Source: Ruminococcus sp. | GTDB lineage: Bacteria; Bacillota; Clostridia; Oscillospirales; Ruminococcaceae | Assembly (NCBI GenBank): GCA_014799675.1 | Contig: JAAVHM010000101.1 | Location: 2,617 to 19,151 of the forward strand | Direction: 5' to 3' | Length of the DNA stretch: 16,535 nucleotides | Shown here: piece by piece, positions 6,625 through 13,938 of the stretch | How the letters are laid out: every line of letters begins with the position of its first letter | How positions within the stretch are numbered: the first letter of the stretch is position 1 | Position numbers and translations under genes: made by a program | The notes under the pieces: model-generated | Database searches by the model: none | Told to the model about the DNA's origin: nothing | Seen by the model: the letters and a program-made list of their open reading frames with translations, nothing else

Positions 6625-7678
6625 TATTTTTTTCACCTCTTTTTTTCCTGCAAATCATATAAAATATCAACGGTATCACGCCCGTTAAAAGAATTATCGA
6701 ACAGCCAGACAAAATCCTGAAGCCCCTTTCGGAAAGCTCCGCGCCTGTAAGGGTAAGAACCGCGGCAGCCGCAAAAACAATTACCGCGGCAATGGTCGCG
6801 CTGAACTTTATTTTCGGGAAAACCTCAACCATAAGTCCCGCCGAAATGTGGAGAAAAAGTGAAATGTTTACAACGGCGGTTATCGTCCACACAATGAGGT
6901 AAAGCGCGTCCCCCCGCTGTATAAAGCCCGTGCCGCCGAAAGTTCCAACCGTGAGGAAAGGGTAATCGGTAAGCTGTGCAAAGTCCCCAAGAACGGCGGT
7001 TATCAGCAAAGTCACCGCTTCGATAAGAAGCAGCTTTGAAGCAAGCAGACCGTACACTCCGCAGCGGAGCTTTTCACGGACGTGCTTTGCAAGGAACGCG
7101 GCGGCGCAGATTTCTCCGTTTCGGGAAATGTCGTCCATTACAGCCGTGAAAAGATTATTTTCATTGATTTTGCCGAAAATCAAATTTGTCATGTCAAAGT
7201 TCTGCGCCGAGTACAGAACCATGATTATCAGCGCCGCAATAAACAGCCAGAAAAGCAGTACCCCGCTTCTGCCCAGAGCCTCCACGCCGAGACTTGCACA
7301 GTAAACGCATACCGCAAGCAGTATCGCAAGCATGATAATGCTGCCGCTGTTCCGGAAAAAACGGGCGCTTAAAAATTTCTGAAAGTGAAGCAGGCTGCTC
7401 ACCGTGTAGAAAAGAAAGAACAGCAGGTACAGCCCCGCAACAACTATTCCGCAGAAACGGTTTTTGTCAAGTGCGGTACGGGTGACGCTGTTTTTCAGAA
7501 GAACTATTGGTATCAGAAGTACTGCCTGAATGATCGTCCCGATTATAGCCGCGGTCATTTGCAGAGTAAGGTCGCCGCCGTTTGCGGACATCGGCACAAA
7601 CGTCATAAGGGTAAAGACCCTGCACATGAAAAGCAGCAGCAGGAACTGTCCCCAGCCTATTTTTTGAGTATTTTCCAT
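6617..7678 (-). CDS. gerAB: GerAB/spore permease family germination protein (receptor B subunit)
   Basis: A 353-residue polytopic membrane protein of the Spore_permease (APC superfamily) type, with about nine or ten hydrophobic segments beginning with WGQFLLLLFMCRVF at residues 9-22 and a basic C-terminal tail (RKKRGEKNN). In characterised receptors the B subunit carries the germinant-binding pocket. The ATG at 7678 has GAGGG upstream at short spacing. It is separated from gerAA by 78 bp filled mainly by a 7-bp tandem repeat, whereas its 3' end overlaps gerAC. The A-B-C order and shared strand make the assignment safe; the ligand cannot be predicted. Confidence 0.9.
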   Translation of the reverse strand: MENTQKIGWGQFLLLLFMCRVFTLMTFVPMSANGGDLTLQMTAAIIGTIIQAVLLIPIVLLKNSVTRTALDKNRFCGIVVAGLYLLFFLFYTVSSLLHFQKFLSARFFRNSGSIIMLAILLAVCVYCASLGVEALGRSGVLLFWLFIAALIIMVLYSAQNFDMTNLIFGKINENNLFTAVMDDISRNGEICAAAFLAKHVREKLRCGVYGLLASKLLLIEAVTLLITAVLGDFAQLTDYPFLTVGTFGGTGFIQRGDALYLIVWTITAVVNISLFLHISAGLMVEVFPKIKFSATIAAVIVFAAAAVLTLTGAELSERGFRILSGCSIILLTGVIPLIFYMICRKKRGEKNNA

Positions 7679-7704
7679 TGTGACCCTCTTTCCCGAAATT
7701 TTTT

Positions 7705-7732
7705 ATTATAACTGTCAACTGTCAACTATCAA
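7705..7732 (-). promoter_or_regulatory. possible repeat-derived internal promoter before gerAB
   Basis: Minus-strand TTGATA (7727-7732), one of the heptad units, lies 16 bp before a perfect TATAAT (7705-7710). Other heptads offer TTGACA, but at unsuitable spacings (2 and 9 bp). A sigma-A promoter inside a sporulation operon would be unusual, so this is tentative. Confidence 0.3.
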
Positions 7733-7760
7733 CTGTAAACTGTAAACTGTAAACTGTCAG
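7712..7760. repeat. seven-copy heptad tandem repeat between gerAA and gerAB
   Basis: Seven consecutive 7-bp units with no interruption: two CTGTCAA, one CTATCAA, three CTGTAAA, and one CTGTCAG. The TGA stop codon of gerAA (7757-7759) is contained in the last unit. Confidence 0.95.
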
Positions 7761-9241
7761 CCGTCCATATTCGTTCCGTGCAGATCCTCTACCGTCGCTC
7801 TGCCCCTTGCCATTTTTTTGAAGCCTATCCTTGTAAGCACGTCCCGCATGGCTTTAGGCGTAAAGGGCGACAGTGGGGACATAACAGGCGCGCCGTAATT
7901 TTCAAGAGAGCATATATTCACGAGCATAGCCGCCGCAAGGAGGGATATGCCGTAAAGTCCGCCGATTCCTCCCGCCGCCGCGGCAATAAAACGAAGCATT
8001 GTAATGGGCTGGTTAAGGGACGGCACAACAAAGGAAGCAGTTACAGATATCGCGCAGACAAGCAAAAGCGGGTTGGAAATAAGTCCCGCGGAAACTGCGG
8101 CGTCCCCGATTATAAGTCCGCCGACTATGGAAACCGCACCGCCAACGCTTTTGGGCAGACGGACTCCAGCTTCCCTGATTATTTCATAGAAAAGCAGGAT
8201 TATAAACGCTTCCACCGCTAACGGCAAAGGGGCTGTCTGCTCGGCGGCGGCAAGAGTTACCAGCAGAGTATGGTTGAAAAGCTCGGGGTGGAACGTTGCA
8301 ATAGCCACATAAAGGGCAGGCAGGAACACCGCAAGGAAAAACGCAAAGTACCTTATCCACCGTATCAGGCAGGCGTAAAATGGACGGAAGTTGTAGTCAT
8401 CCAGAGTTTGGAAATTTTCGATAAAAAGGGACGGCACAACTATCGCAAAGGGCGTCCCCTCGATAAGCAGACCTATCCTGCCCTCCAAGATTTTCGCGCA
8501 GAAAACGTCGGGACGCTCCGTCACGGAGACCCCCGAAAAGACCGTCCGCTTAACGTCGTCCAAAAACGGCTCAACATAGCCGCTTCCGAGAATTGTTTCA
8601 AGGGGCATATCCTCAAGCTTTTTGCGTATCTTTTTCACAAGCTTCATGGGAACTCTGTCCGCCATGTATGCGAGGATAACGTCCACATGGCTTGTGTCCG
8701 TCACGGGGAAAAGCTCGAACCGCAAAAGCGGAGACTTTATTCTCCTGCGGACAAGGGACATACTTGTGCGGACGGTCTCAACAAAGCCCTCGTGAGAGCC
8801 GCGGATATTTCCCTCCGAGGACGGCTCGTCAATGCCCTTTGTCTCATAGCCCTGAACGCCGAAGGCAAAGGCTGTTGAAACTCCGTCTATAAGAAGCACC
8901 GCAAAGCCACTCATAAGCCGCCTGATAAGGTCGCCGTATTCTGTTGGCATACCCCTGTCAATGGTAAGGAGCATTTTGTCGCGGATATGGTCGAACAGGG
9001 CTTTTGGGGCAAACTCCTCCCCCGTCATATTCGTCAGGGGACGAAGTATCAGGTTTGTGATAGTCCCCGTTGAGACCATTCCCTCGAAGCACAGCAGACA
9101 GCAGGGAACGTTCCCGATAAAAAACGGATTAGTCAGCAGGTCGGAGCTTTTCCCAAGAATACGCTCTATATTGCGGACGTTCTCGTCCAGCGACTTTGCA
9201 ACGGGAATATTTTCAAATTCATACATATTTGGAACAGTCAT
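7757..9241 (-). CDS. gerAA: GerA family spore germination protein (receptor A subunit)
   Basis: A 494-residue protein with the two-part layout of the GerA family: a soluble N-terminal half (with NPFFIGNVPCCLLCFEG and the EPSSEGNIRGSHEGFVE motif that is highly conserved in GerAA/SpoVAF proteins) and a membrane half with several helices in roughly residues 295-455. The C-terminal tail PLSPFTPKAMRDVLTR is also typical. In known receptors the A subunits assemble into the ion channel opened on germinant binding. The frame extends to 9340, but the ATG at 9241 is preceded by AGGAG at 8 nt, and the extension would run through the heptad repeat and the predicted leader. It is first gene of the gerAA-gerAB-gerAC operon. 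Its stop codon lies within a tandem repeat. Confidence 0.93.
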   Translation of the reverse strand: MTVPNMYEFENIPVAKSLDENVRNIERILGKSSDLLTNPFFIGNVPCCLLCFEGMVSTGTITNLILRPLTNMTGEEFAPKALFDHIRDKMLLTIDRGMPTEYGDLIRRLMSGFAVLLIDGVSTAFAFGVQGYETKGIDEPSSEGNIRGSHEGFVETVRTSMSLVRRRIKSPLLRFELFPVTDTSHVDVILAYMADRVPMKLVKKIRKKLEDMPLETILGSGYVEPFLDDVKRTVFSGVSVTERPDVFCAKILEGRIGLLIEGTPFAIVVPSLFIENFQTLDDYNFRPFYACLIRWIRYFAFFLAVFLPALYVAIATFHPELFNHTLLVTLAAAEQTAPLPLAVEAFIILLFYEIIREAGVRLPKSVGGAVSIVGGLIIGDAAVSAGLISNPLLLVCAISVTASFVVPSLNQPITMLRFIAAAAGGIGGLYGISLLAAAMLVNICSLENYGAPVMSPLSPFTPKAMRDVLTRIGFKKMARGRATVEDLHGTNMDG

Positions 9242-9256
9242 AAAATTTACTCCTTT

Positions 9257-9284
9257 TAGAGGATAGAGGTTAGAGAATAGAGGA
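9257..9284. repeat. TAGAGGA-type heptad repeat in the gerAA 5' region
   Basis: Four in-phase 7-bp units (TAGAGGA, TAGAGGT, TAGAGAA, TAGAGGA). They are bracketed by a near-perfect inverted repeat: CCTTTTAGAGGATA at 9252-9265 and TATCTTCTAAAAGG at 9295-9308 (one mismatch). The left bracket overlaps the gerAA ribosome binding site, so a hairpin here could occlude it. Confidence 0.8.
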
Positions 9285-9309
9285 TAGATTTTTTTATCTT
9301 CTAAAAGGG

Positions 9310-9339
9310 TATTATTTCCGCGGATTGTAAAAAAATACA
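9310..9339 (-). promoter_or_regulatory. possible sigma-G-like forespore promoter of gerAA
   Basis: Minus-strand TGTATT (9334-9339) and AATAATA (9310-9316) with a 17-bp spacer resemble the forespore sigma-G consensus (TGMATA, CATAMTA), one or two mismatches in each box. The position, ~70 nt upstream of the gerAA start, suits the operon. The match is not strong enough to be sure. Confidence 0.35.
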
Positions 9340-9350
9340 TGGAATTTAAA

Positions 9351-9490
9351 ATGAATAATTAATAATTAATAATTAATAATTATGGTGTCGGCTTCGCCGA
9401 AAATTTTAAACTTTTTCTTTCAGAAATTATTAATTTATTTGCGGAGCAAATACCATTCATTATTAATTATTAATTGTTAATTATTAATTA
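9351..9490. repeat. palindromic AT-rich heptad-repeat element (MITE-like), copy 2
   Basis: Left arm (9351-9382) of ATTAATA heptads and right arm (9456-9490) of TTAATTA heptads, inverted relative to each other and extended by ATGGT/ACCAT. The core differs from copy 1 and holds two small perfect hairpins, TCGGC-TTC-GCCGA (9388-9400) and ATTTGC-GGA-GCAAAT (9437-9451). It fills most of the 265-bp divergent gap between gerAA and the DUF421 gene; the right arm stops 6 bp before the DUF421 ribosome binding site. No coding sequence is seen. Confidence 0.85.
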
Positions 9491-9506
9491 ATTCAAGGGA
9501 GTTAAT

Positions 9507-10175
9507 ATGTCTGTTGTGTTTATAAGGGCAGTGATTTTGTACGTCCTGCTGATATTTACGGTAAGGCTTATGGGCAAGCGGCAGATCGGCGAATTGCAGC
9601 CCTCGGAGCTTGCCATAACGATTTTAATTTCCAACATAGCCACCCTGCCTGTGGAGGACACGGGCATACCACTGCTTACGGGAATAATCCCCATATTGAC
9701 CCTTGCGGGGCTGGACGTTATCATGTCATGGCTCGGGATAAAAAGCCGAACAATAAGGCGTTTCACCTGCGGGAAGCCTGTTATAATAATCAGCGGAGGA
9801 CAGCTTGACCAGAAGAAAATGCAGTCCATACGCTTCACCGTGGACGACCTTGCCGCAAGCCTTAGAAGTCAGGGGATTTTCGACATAAGCGAGGTGCAGC
9901 TTGCGGTTGTTGAGACAACGGGCACGCTGTCGGTGTACCAGAAATATTCCGCAAGAAATGTTACCAACGGCGACATGGAGCTTAAAGGCAGGGACGAGAA
10001 CCCTCCCGAGGTTGTTGTTGCAGACGGAGAGCTTGTCCCCGAAGCAATGGGCAGGCTGGGAATTACCCAAAAATGGATAGAAGCCGCCCTGAAAAAAGAA
10101 AAAGCTGCCATAAAGGACGTGTACCTTATGACGGCTTACCCGGGGGGAAAATGTTCAATTATACGGAGAGATTGA
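9507..10175 (+). CDS. DUF421 (YetF/YrbG-type) membrane protein
   Basis: A 222-residue protein of the DUF421 family, which is common in spore formers. About three N-terminal membrane helices (roughly 4-22, 35-50 and 55-75) enclose the conserved cytoplasmic loop RLMGKRQIGELQPSELAITILISN. A soluble domain follows (about 80-222) with KPVIIISGGQLD near its start and RSQGIFDISEVQLAVVETTGTLSVYQK in the middle, both family hallmarks. Biochemical role is not established for the family. Start at the ATG at 9507 has GGGAG just upstream. It is the first of a two-gene plus-strand operon; the next gene begins 3 bp after its stop. The promoter is not obvious, since the upstream DNA is the AT-rich palindromic repeat. 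Confidence 0.9.
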   Translation: MSVVFIRAVILYVLLIFTVRLMGKRQIGELQPSELAITILISNIATLPVEDTGIPLLTGIIPILTLAGLDVIMSWLGIKSRTIRRFTCGKPVIIISGGQLDQKKMQSIRFTVDDLAASLRSQGIFDISEVQLAVVETTGTLSVYQKYSARNVTNGDMELKGRDENPPEVVVADGELVPEAMGRLGITQKWIEAALKKEKAAIKDVYLMTAYPGGKCSIIRRD

Positions 10176-10178
10176 TTT

Positions 10179-10556
10179 ATGAACAGAGTAATAATCGCCG
10201 CCGCAATAATAGCGGCAATAATGGTGTACTCCGCTTCCGCGGTGGTAATAATAAAAAATCGGAACAGCGAGCTTATCGCGGTTACCGAGGAAATAAGGGA
10301 ATACAACAAGATCGGCGACAGCGAAAAAGCCGCCGCCGCCGCAGATGTTCTGCAAAATAAATGGTACGCGTTTGAAAGGGAGATGAGCGTTTTTGTCCGT
10401 GACGACAAGCTTAGCACGCTTAGCGCGTCGGTTGCAAAAATTCCCTCATATATAAATTCCGCCAACGACGAGCTTGACGCGGAGCTTGAAAGCATACACC
10501 GTCAGCTTAATATTATTTATCGCTCTGAACTGCCCGTTTGGTACAATATTTTATAG
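10179..10556 (+). CDS. DUF4363 family membrane-anchored protein
   Basis: A 125-residue protein with one N-terminal membrane helix (about residues 4-24, IIAAAIIAAIMVYSASAVVII) and a helical extracytoplasmic body with ELIAVTEEIREYNK and a W-containing segment (LQNKWYAFEREMSVFV). This is the pattern of DUF4363 proteins, which often sit next to DUF421 genes. GGAGAG about 8 nt before the ATG acts as ribosome binding site. The 3-bp gap to the DUF421 gene implies joint translation and probably a joint membrane function. It ends 1 bp from the stop of the convergent lipoprotein gene, with no terminator between. Confidence 0.8.
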   Translation: MNRVIIAAAIIAAIMVYSASAVVIIKNRNSELIAVTEEIREYNKIGDSEKAAAAADVLQNKWYAFEREMSVFVRDDKLSTLSASVAKIPSYINSANDELDAELESIHRQLNIIYRSELPVWYNIL

Positions 10557-10557
10557 C

Positions 10558-11520
10558 CTATTTCTGTATATCAATTTTAGGGTCGGACAGAACGAATTCT
10601 CCGTCCTTTAAAGTTACCGTGAACTCGACGTGTATCATATCGTCGATAGGAATGCCCGAAGAAAAAGTATTAATAAGCCCAGTATAGTACATTTTAACTT
10701 CATTCTCATCAATATCGTAACCCACAAGATCTGTGTACCAAACTCTTTTCGCTCCCTCGGGACAGCTTTCCGACGAGTCGTATACAAAATCATTATCAGA
10801 ATTTTTCACGCTTACCGTAATAGTTTTAGCGTCGTTGTCAATATCGGTTTTTATGTACTCGTCGGCAAGCTTTTCATAATCAAGAAAATATCGGACATAA
10901 TGACCGTCCTCTATTTTATAAGCTGACAGATAATCAACACAGCAGAACGTGCCGCCAATCGCATATCTTTCCATTACGACCTCGTTTTCGCCGTCTCCGT
11001 CCATATCCGAAAATTTGCAGGAAGATGTATCATTGTACGCAATAGTGCCGTAACGCGTAGACCAGAATTCCTCAAATTCGTCCGCAATGCCGTCATGCTC
11101 AATAATTATTTCGGACGGCTCTTCATCGGGGCAAACTCCGTAAACTCTTGTTTCCCCGTCAGACAGTTCTGTAAGCAGGTATGCAAGACCGCTTTTTCGG
11201 ACTTCCTCGCTTGTTTCATACCAAAAGCTTGTACCCTCGGGAATAACATTCTGCGGGTCAAGTACATATCCGCTTGGGGAAATAACAAGCCCCTCGGCGG
11301 TAATTTCGTCCGTTTCTGTCTCGGAAGTCTCTGTTGGGACTTCCGTTGTTGTTTCTGTAGTGGTTTCGGTTTGGCTTTCAGTTTCCTCCGCAGCAGAAGC
11401 CGTGGTTGCTTCGCTTTCTGTCGTACTTGCTGTCAGATTTTCGACAGTACCGCTTTCACAGCCGGAAAGCAGGACTGCGGCAGTCAGAATTGCCGAAATA
11501 AGTGTCAGGAATTTTTTCAC
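10558..11520 (-). CDS. lipoprotein of unknown function, Thr/Glu-rich stalk
   Basis: A 320-residue predicted lipoprotein. The signal peptide ends in the lipobox LLSGC with the cysteine at 21. A low-complexity Thr/Glu/Ser stretch (about 28-75) looks like a surface stalk. A globular domain follows, holding FSDMDGDGENEVVME, a DxDxDG calcium-binding-like loop of the kind seen in FG-GAP-like repeats. I do not recognise a named family. It starts with GTG, 2 bp after the stop of ricT, with GAGG at about 10 nt; this spacing indicates it is the distal gene of the holB-ricT transcript. Its 3' end faces the DUF4363 gene with a 1-bp gap. Confidence 0.8.
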   Translation of the reverse strand: MKKFLTLISAILTAAVLLSGCESGTVENLTASTTESEATTASAAEETESQTETTTETTTEVPTETSETETDEITAEGLVISPSGYVLDPQNVIPEGTSFWYETSEEVRKSGLAYLLTELSDGETRVYGVCPDEEPSEIIIEHDGIADEFEEFWSTRYGTIAYNDTSSCKFSDMDGDGENEVVMERYAIGGTFCCVDYLSAYKIEDGHYVRYFLDYEKLADEYIKTDIDNDAKTITVSVKNSDNDFVYDSSESCPEGAKRVWYTDLVGYDIDENEVKMYYTGLINTFSSGIPIDDMIHVEFTVTLKDGEFVLSDPKIDIQK

Positions 11521-11522
11521 GT

Positions 11523-12389
11523 TTATCTATCCTCTAATCCTTTAAGAGCGTTAAGCTCCTCTTTGTCTATCTTGATTTTTCCGTCCTTTATCACGGTAAC
11601 TTCCGACTTGTCGAAAATCACCGCAGGGTCGTCGGACTTTTCGGGCTTAACTTTAAGCTTGCCCGTAAGGAGGTTCACTTCCTCAACAACGCCCTTGAAG
11701 TCGGGAGTTTTAACATACGCGCCGACTTTCGGAGTGTTTTTCAACAAGAAATCATAGGAGTCCTGCTCGTATTTCAGACAGCACATAAGCCGTCCGCAAG
11801 TGCCCGAAATTTTCGTGGGGTTAAGGGACAAGCCCTGCTCCTTTGCCATTTTTATGGACACGGGCTGGAATTCTCCCAAAAATCCCTTGCAGCAGAATTC
11901 ACGTCCGCAGATACCCATGCCGCCAAGAATTTTCGCCTCGTCCCGAACGCCTATCTGACGGAGCTCTATCCTTGTCCTGAACACGGAAGCAAGGTCTTTT
12001 ACAAGCTCACGGAAGTCCACGCGGGTCTCCGCCGTAAAATAAAACAGCAGCTTGTTGTTGTCAAAGGTACATTCAACGTCCACCAGCTTCATGTCAAGCT
12101 TGTGGGCGAGAATTTTTTCCTGACAGATTTTAAAAGCGTTCTGCTCCTTGACCTTGTTCTGCTCGATAATTTTCATATCCTGATTTGTGGCAAGCCTTAT
12201 GATTGGTTTAAGCGGGGCGGTGATTTTGTCGTCCTCAACCATTTTGTTGGGCATAACTACCTCGCCGCACTCCACGCCCCTTGCGGTCTCCACAATGGCA
12301 AGCGCGCCCTCGGGGACTTTTATTTTTCCGGGGGAAAAGTAGTAGACCTTCCCCGCGCTTTTAAATCTTACACCTATAATTTCAGTCAT
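11523..12389 (-). CDS. ricT: RicT/YaaT, PSP1 domain stage 0 sporulation protein
   Basis: A 288-residue cytosolic protein, close to the Bacillus RicT length. Six cysteines lie in two clusters, GICGREFCC (C161, C166, C167) and GTCGRLMCC (C198, C203, C204), the iron-sulfur ligating pattern of RicT. The N-terminal MTEIIGVRFKSAGKVYYF and ARGVECGEVV are typical of the PSP1 domain. In Bacillus RicT acts with RicA and RicF in RNase Y-dependent mRNA maturation and influences sporulation and biofilm formation. The ATG at 12389 has AAAGGA upstream. Its position downstream of holB is conserved in Firmicutes. A heptad repeat lies between it and the small upstream gene. Confidence 0.95.
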   Translation of the reverse strand: MTEIIGVRFKSAGKVYYFSPGKIKVPEGALAIVETARGVECGEVVMPNKMVEDDKITAPLKPIIRLATNQDMKIIEQNKVKEQNAFKICQEKILAHKLDMKLVDVECTFDNNKLLFYFTAETRVDFRELVKDLASVFRTRIELRQIGVRDEAKILGGMGICGREFCCKGFLGEFQPVSIKMAKEQGLSLNPTKISGTCGRLMCCLKYEQDSYDFLLKNTPKVGAYVKTPDFKGVVEEVNLLTGKLKVKPEKSDDPAVIFDKSEVTVIKDGKIKIDKEELNALKGLEDR

Positions 12390-12406
12390 AATTTATCCTT
12401 TCCTTT

Positions 12407-12434
12407 TAGAAGATAGAGGTTAGAAGTTAGAAAT
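12407..12434. repeat. TAGAAGA-type heptad repeat between the small ORF and ricT
   Basis: Four in-phase 7-bp units (TAGAAGA, TAGAGGT, TAGAAGT, TAGAAAT) preceded by CCTTTTAGA, the same boundary as the array before gerAA. The last unit shares one base with the stop codon of the 52-aa gene, and the CCTTTTAGA boundary supplies part of the ricT ribosome binding site on the minus strand. Confidence 0.8.
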
Positions 12435-12592
12435 CAGTCCGCTGCTTCAATTCCTAATTCAGCAGCTAATTTATTTAAAGATACAGTCTCGTCCTTGTCA
12501 GGGTCTGTATTGTTAAGGTAATCGTCGTAAAGCTTTTGGCAAAATATATCGTCGTCAAGCAATTCCGTAACGCTTAGTTCTTTTGTACTCAT
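12434..12592 (-). CDS. 52-residue acidic small protein of unknown function
   Basis: A short ORF starting MSTKELSVTELLDDDIFCQK and ending LAAELGIEAAD, acidic and probably helical, with a single Cys at 18. GAGGTG (12599-12604) is placed 6 nt before the ATG, better than many annotated genes. It starts 25 bp after the holB stop and is followed by ricT, so it lies inside a conserved operon. It has no signal peptide or membrane segment. No family is recognised; it is not YaaR, which lies upstream of holB in Bacillus. Coding is supported by the ribosome binding site, the operon position and the lack of any other use of this stretch. Confidence 0.65.
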   Translation of the reverse strand: MSTKELSVTELLDDDIFCQKLYDDYLNNTDPDKDETVSLNKLAAELGIEAAD

Positions 12593-12616
12593 TACAAACA
12601 CCTCGCAAATAATATA

Positions 12617-13579
12617 TTACCCAATTACCCTGCAAACAAACGCCGCCGTTTCTATAGGCACGTTCATGTTCAGCGCGCATCTTGAAATTGTTTCGTTTAT
12701 AGCCTCGTGAAGCTTTTCCGCGCGCCGCCTGCTAATTGTTCGGGAAAGCCGTTCCGCCCCCTCGGGGTCGCAGCCGATGATCCCTACCGTGCCGAGGCGG
12801 AGCATACAAGCGTCCCGCACGACCTTGTCAAGCATTTCAAGAACAGCCTTTATCCTGTTTCGGTTTTCGCCGATTTGATGCAAAGCCGCCAAAAGCGCGT
12901 ACTCGTTGCTGTCGGCAATCGCGGCAGTAATTTTCCTGCAAAACTCAACGTTCTCGGCGGTCTCGCCCCCTGCGATATAATCCATACAGCCGCCTATGTT
13001 GCCGTGGAAACGCTTTACCGCGTCCTCCGCCTGCTCTTTGGTGTAATTTCCCGTGTCCATAAGGGCGGCAAGGCAATCCTCCTCGGAGCATTCGGGTATG
13101 CCCAGCGTAATAACTCTTGACCGAATAGTCGGCAGGAACACGCTTGCATTCACCGCGGTAAAAATAAAATAAACCGTGTCGGGAGGCTCTTCAATAAGCT
13201 TCAGCATAAGGTTCTGCGTACCCTCTTCAAGCCCCTCGCAGTCGGAGAAAATATACACCTTAGCGTCGCAGTCGTTGGGGGAAACAAAAGCGTCCGAACA
13301 GATGTTACGGATAGTTTCCCTGTTGTAGATCTGCTTCTTGCCGCTTTTTTCAGGCTTGATAACATCGGGGTGAGTGTTTGCCAAAATTCTTTTGCAATGC
13401 CTGCAAGTTCCGCAAGCGTTGCCGTTTTCGCAAAGCAAGGTCATTGCAATATAGTCCGCAAAAACCTTTTTGCCGACCCCGTGTTCCCCCGTAAGGAGAA
13501 AAGCGTGAGCAAGCCGTCCCGTTTTCATCATAGCGGAAATTGCGGCGGCGGGCTGTTCCTTTGAATAAAGCTTTATCAT
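12617..13579 (-). CDS. holB: DNA polymerase III subunit delta' (clamp loader)
   Basis: A 320-residue AAA+ protein of the clamp loader. RLAHAFLLTGEHGVGKK (22-38) holds a degenerate Walker A, as expected for delta', which does not hydrolyse ATP. Cysteines C50, C56, C59 and C62 form the family's zinc-binding module. LKLIEEPP (box VI region) and TIRSRV (sensor-1 region, SRV instead of the usual SRC) follow. The start codon overlaps the darA stop as ATGA, which indicates translational coupling. It works in the replisome, loading the beta clamp with delta and tau/gamma. The conserved neighbours darA and ricT confirm the call. Confidence 0.95.
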   Translation of the reverse strand: MIKLYSKEQPAAAISAMMKTGRLAHAFLLTGEHGVGKKVFADYIAMTLLCENGNACGTCRHCKRILANTHPDVIKPEKSGKKQIYNRETIRNICSDAFVSPNDCDAKVYIFSDCEGLEEGTQNLMLKLIEEPPDTVYFIFTAVNASVFLPTIRSRVITLGIPECSEEDCLAALMDTGNYTKEQAEDAVKRFHGNIGGCMDYIAGGETAENVEFCRKITAAIADSNEYALLAALHQIGENRNRIKAVLEMLDKVVRDACMLRLGTVGIIGCDPEGAERLSRTISRRRAEKLHEAINETISRCALNMNVPIETAAFVCRVIG

Positions 13580-13902
13580 ATCTTTTCAAACCGTTCCACG
13601 TCGGTGACGAAAATCGTCGCTCCGCCGACCGAGACCTCAACAGGGTAGCTTCCGCCGTGCATTTCAGTTCCCGCAAGAATTCCCGCAGGAACGTACTGCT
13701 TTCTGCGGCGTGAGCGTTCCTTTATAATTCCTATGATTTGTTCGACCTTGTCGTCGTCCGCGCAAATCATGAAAGTGGTGTTGCCCGACATTAAAAATCC
13801 GCCTGTGGAAGCCAGCTTTGTGGCAAAGAATCCAGATTTAGTCAAAGCGGAGGAAACGTCGTGGCTGTCGTCATTATTGACAATTGCATAAATAAGTTTC
13901 AT
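13576..13902 (-). CDS. darA: cyclic-di-AMP receptor DarA/PstA
   Basis: A 108-residue PII-like protein. MKLIYAIVNNDD starts the first strand, and the nucleotide-binding signature TGGFL (33-37) and GNTT (40-43) are intact, as is the C-terminal GGATIFV strand. Family members form trimers binding c-di-AMP at subunit interfaces; the downstream effector is unknown. GGGGAG about 9 nt before the ATG is a strong ribosome binding site. It overlaps holB by 4 nt. The usual YaaR gene between darA and holB is absent. Confidence 0.95.
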   Translation of the reverse strand: MKLIYAIVNNDDSHDVSSALTKSGFFATKLASTGGFLMSGNTTFMICADDDKVEQIIGIIKERSRRRKQYVPAGILAGTEMHGGSYPVEVSVGGATIFVTDVERFEKI

Positions 13903-13938
13903 AAAATATTGCTCCCCTAAATTTTAATTAAGTGTAAT

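Noticed and set aside
7712..7760. CRISPR-like array
   Set aside because: Units are 7 bp and contiguous, with no spacers.
9242..9340. N-terminal extension of gerAA
   Set aside because: The extension translates the heptad repeat and leader; AGGAG lies before ATG 9241.
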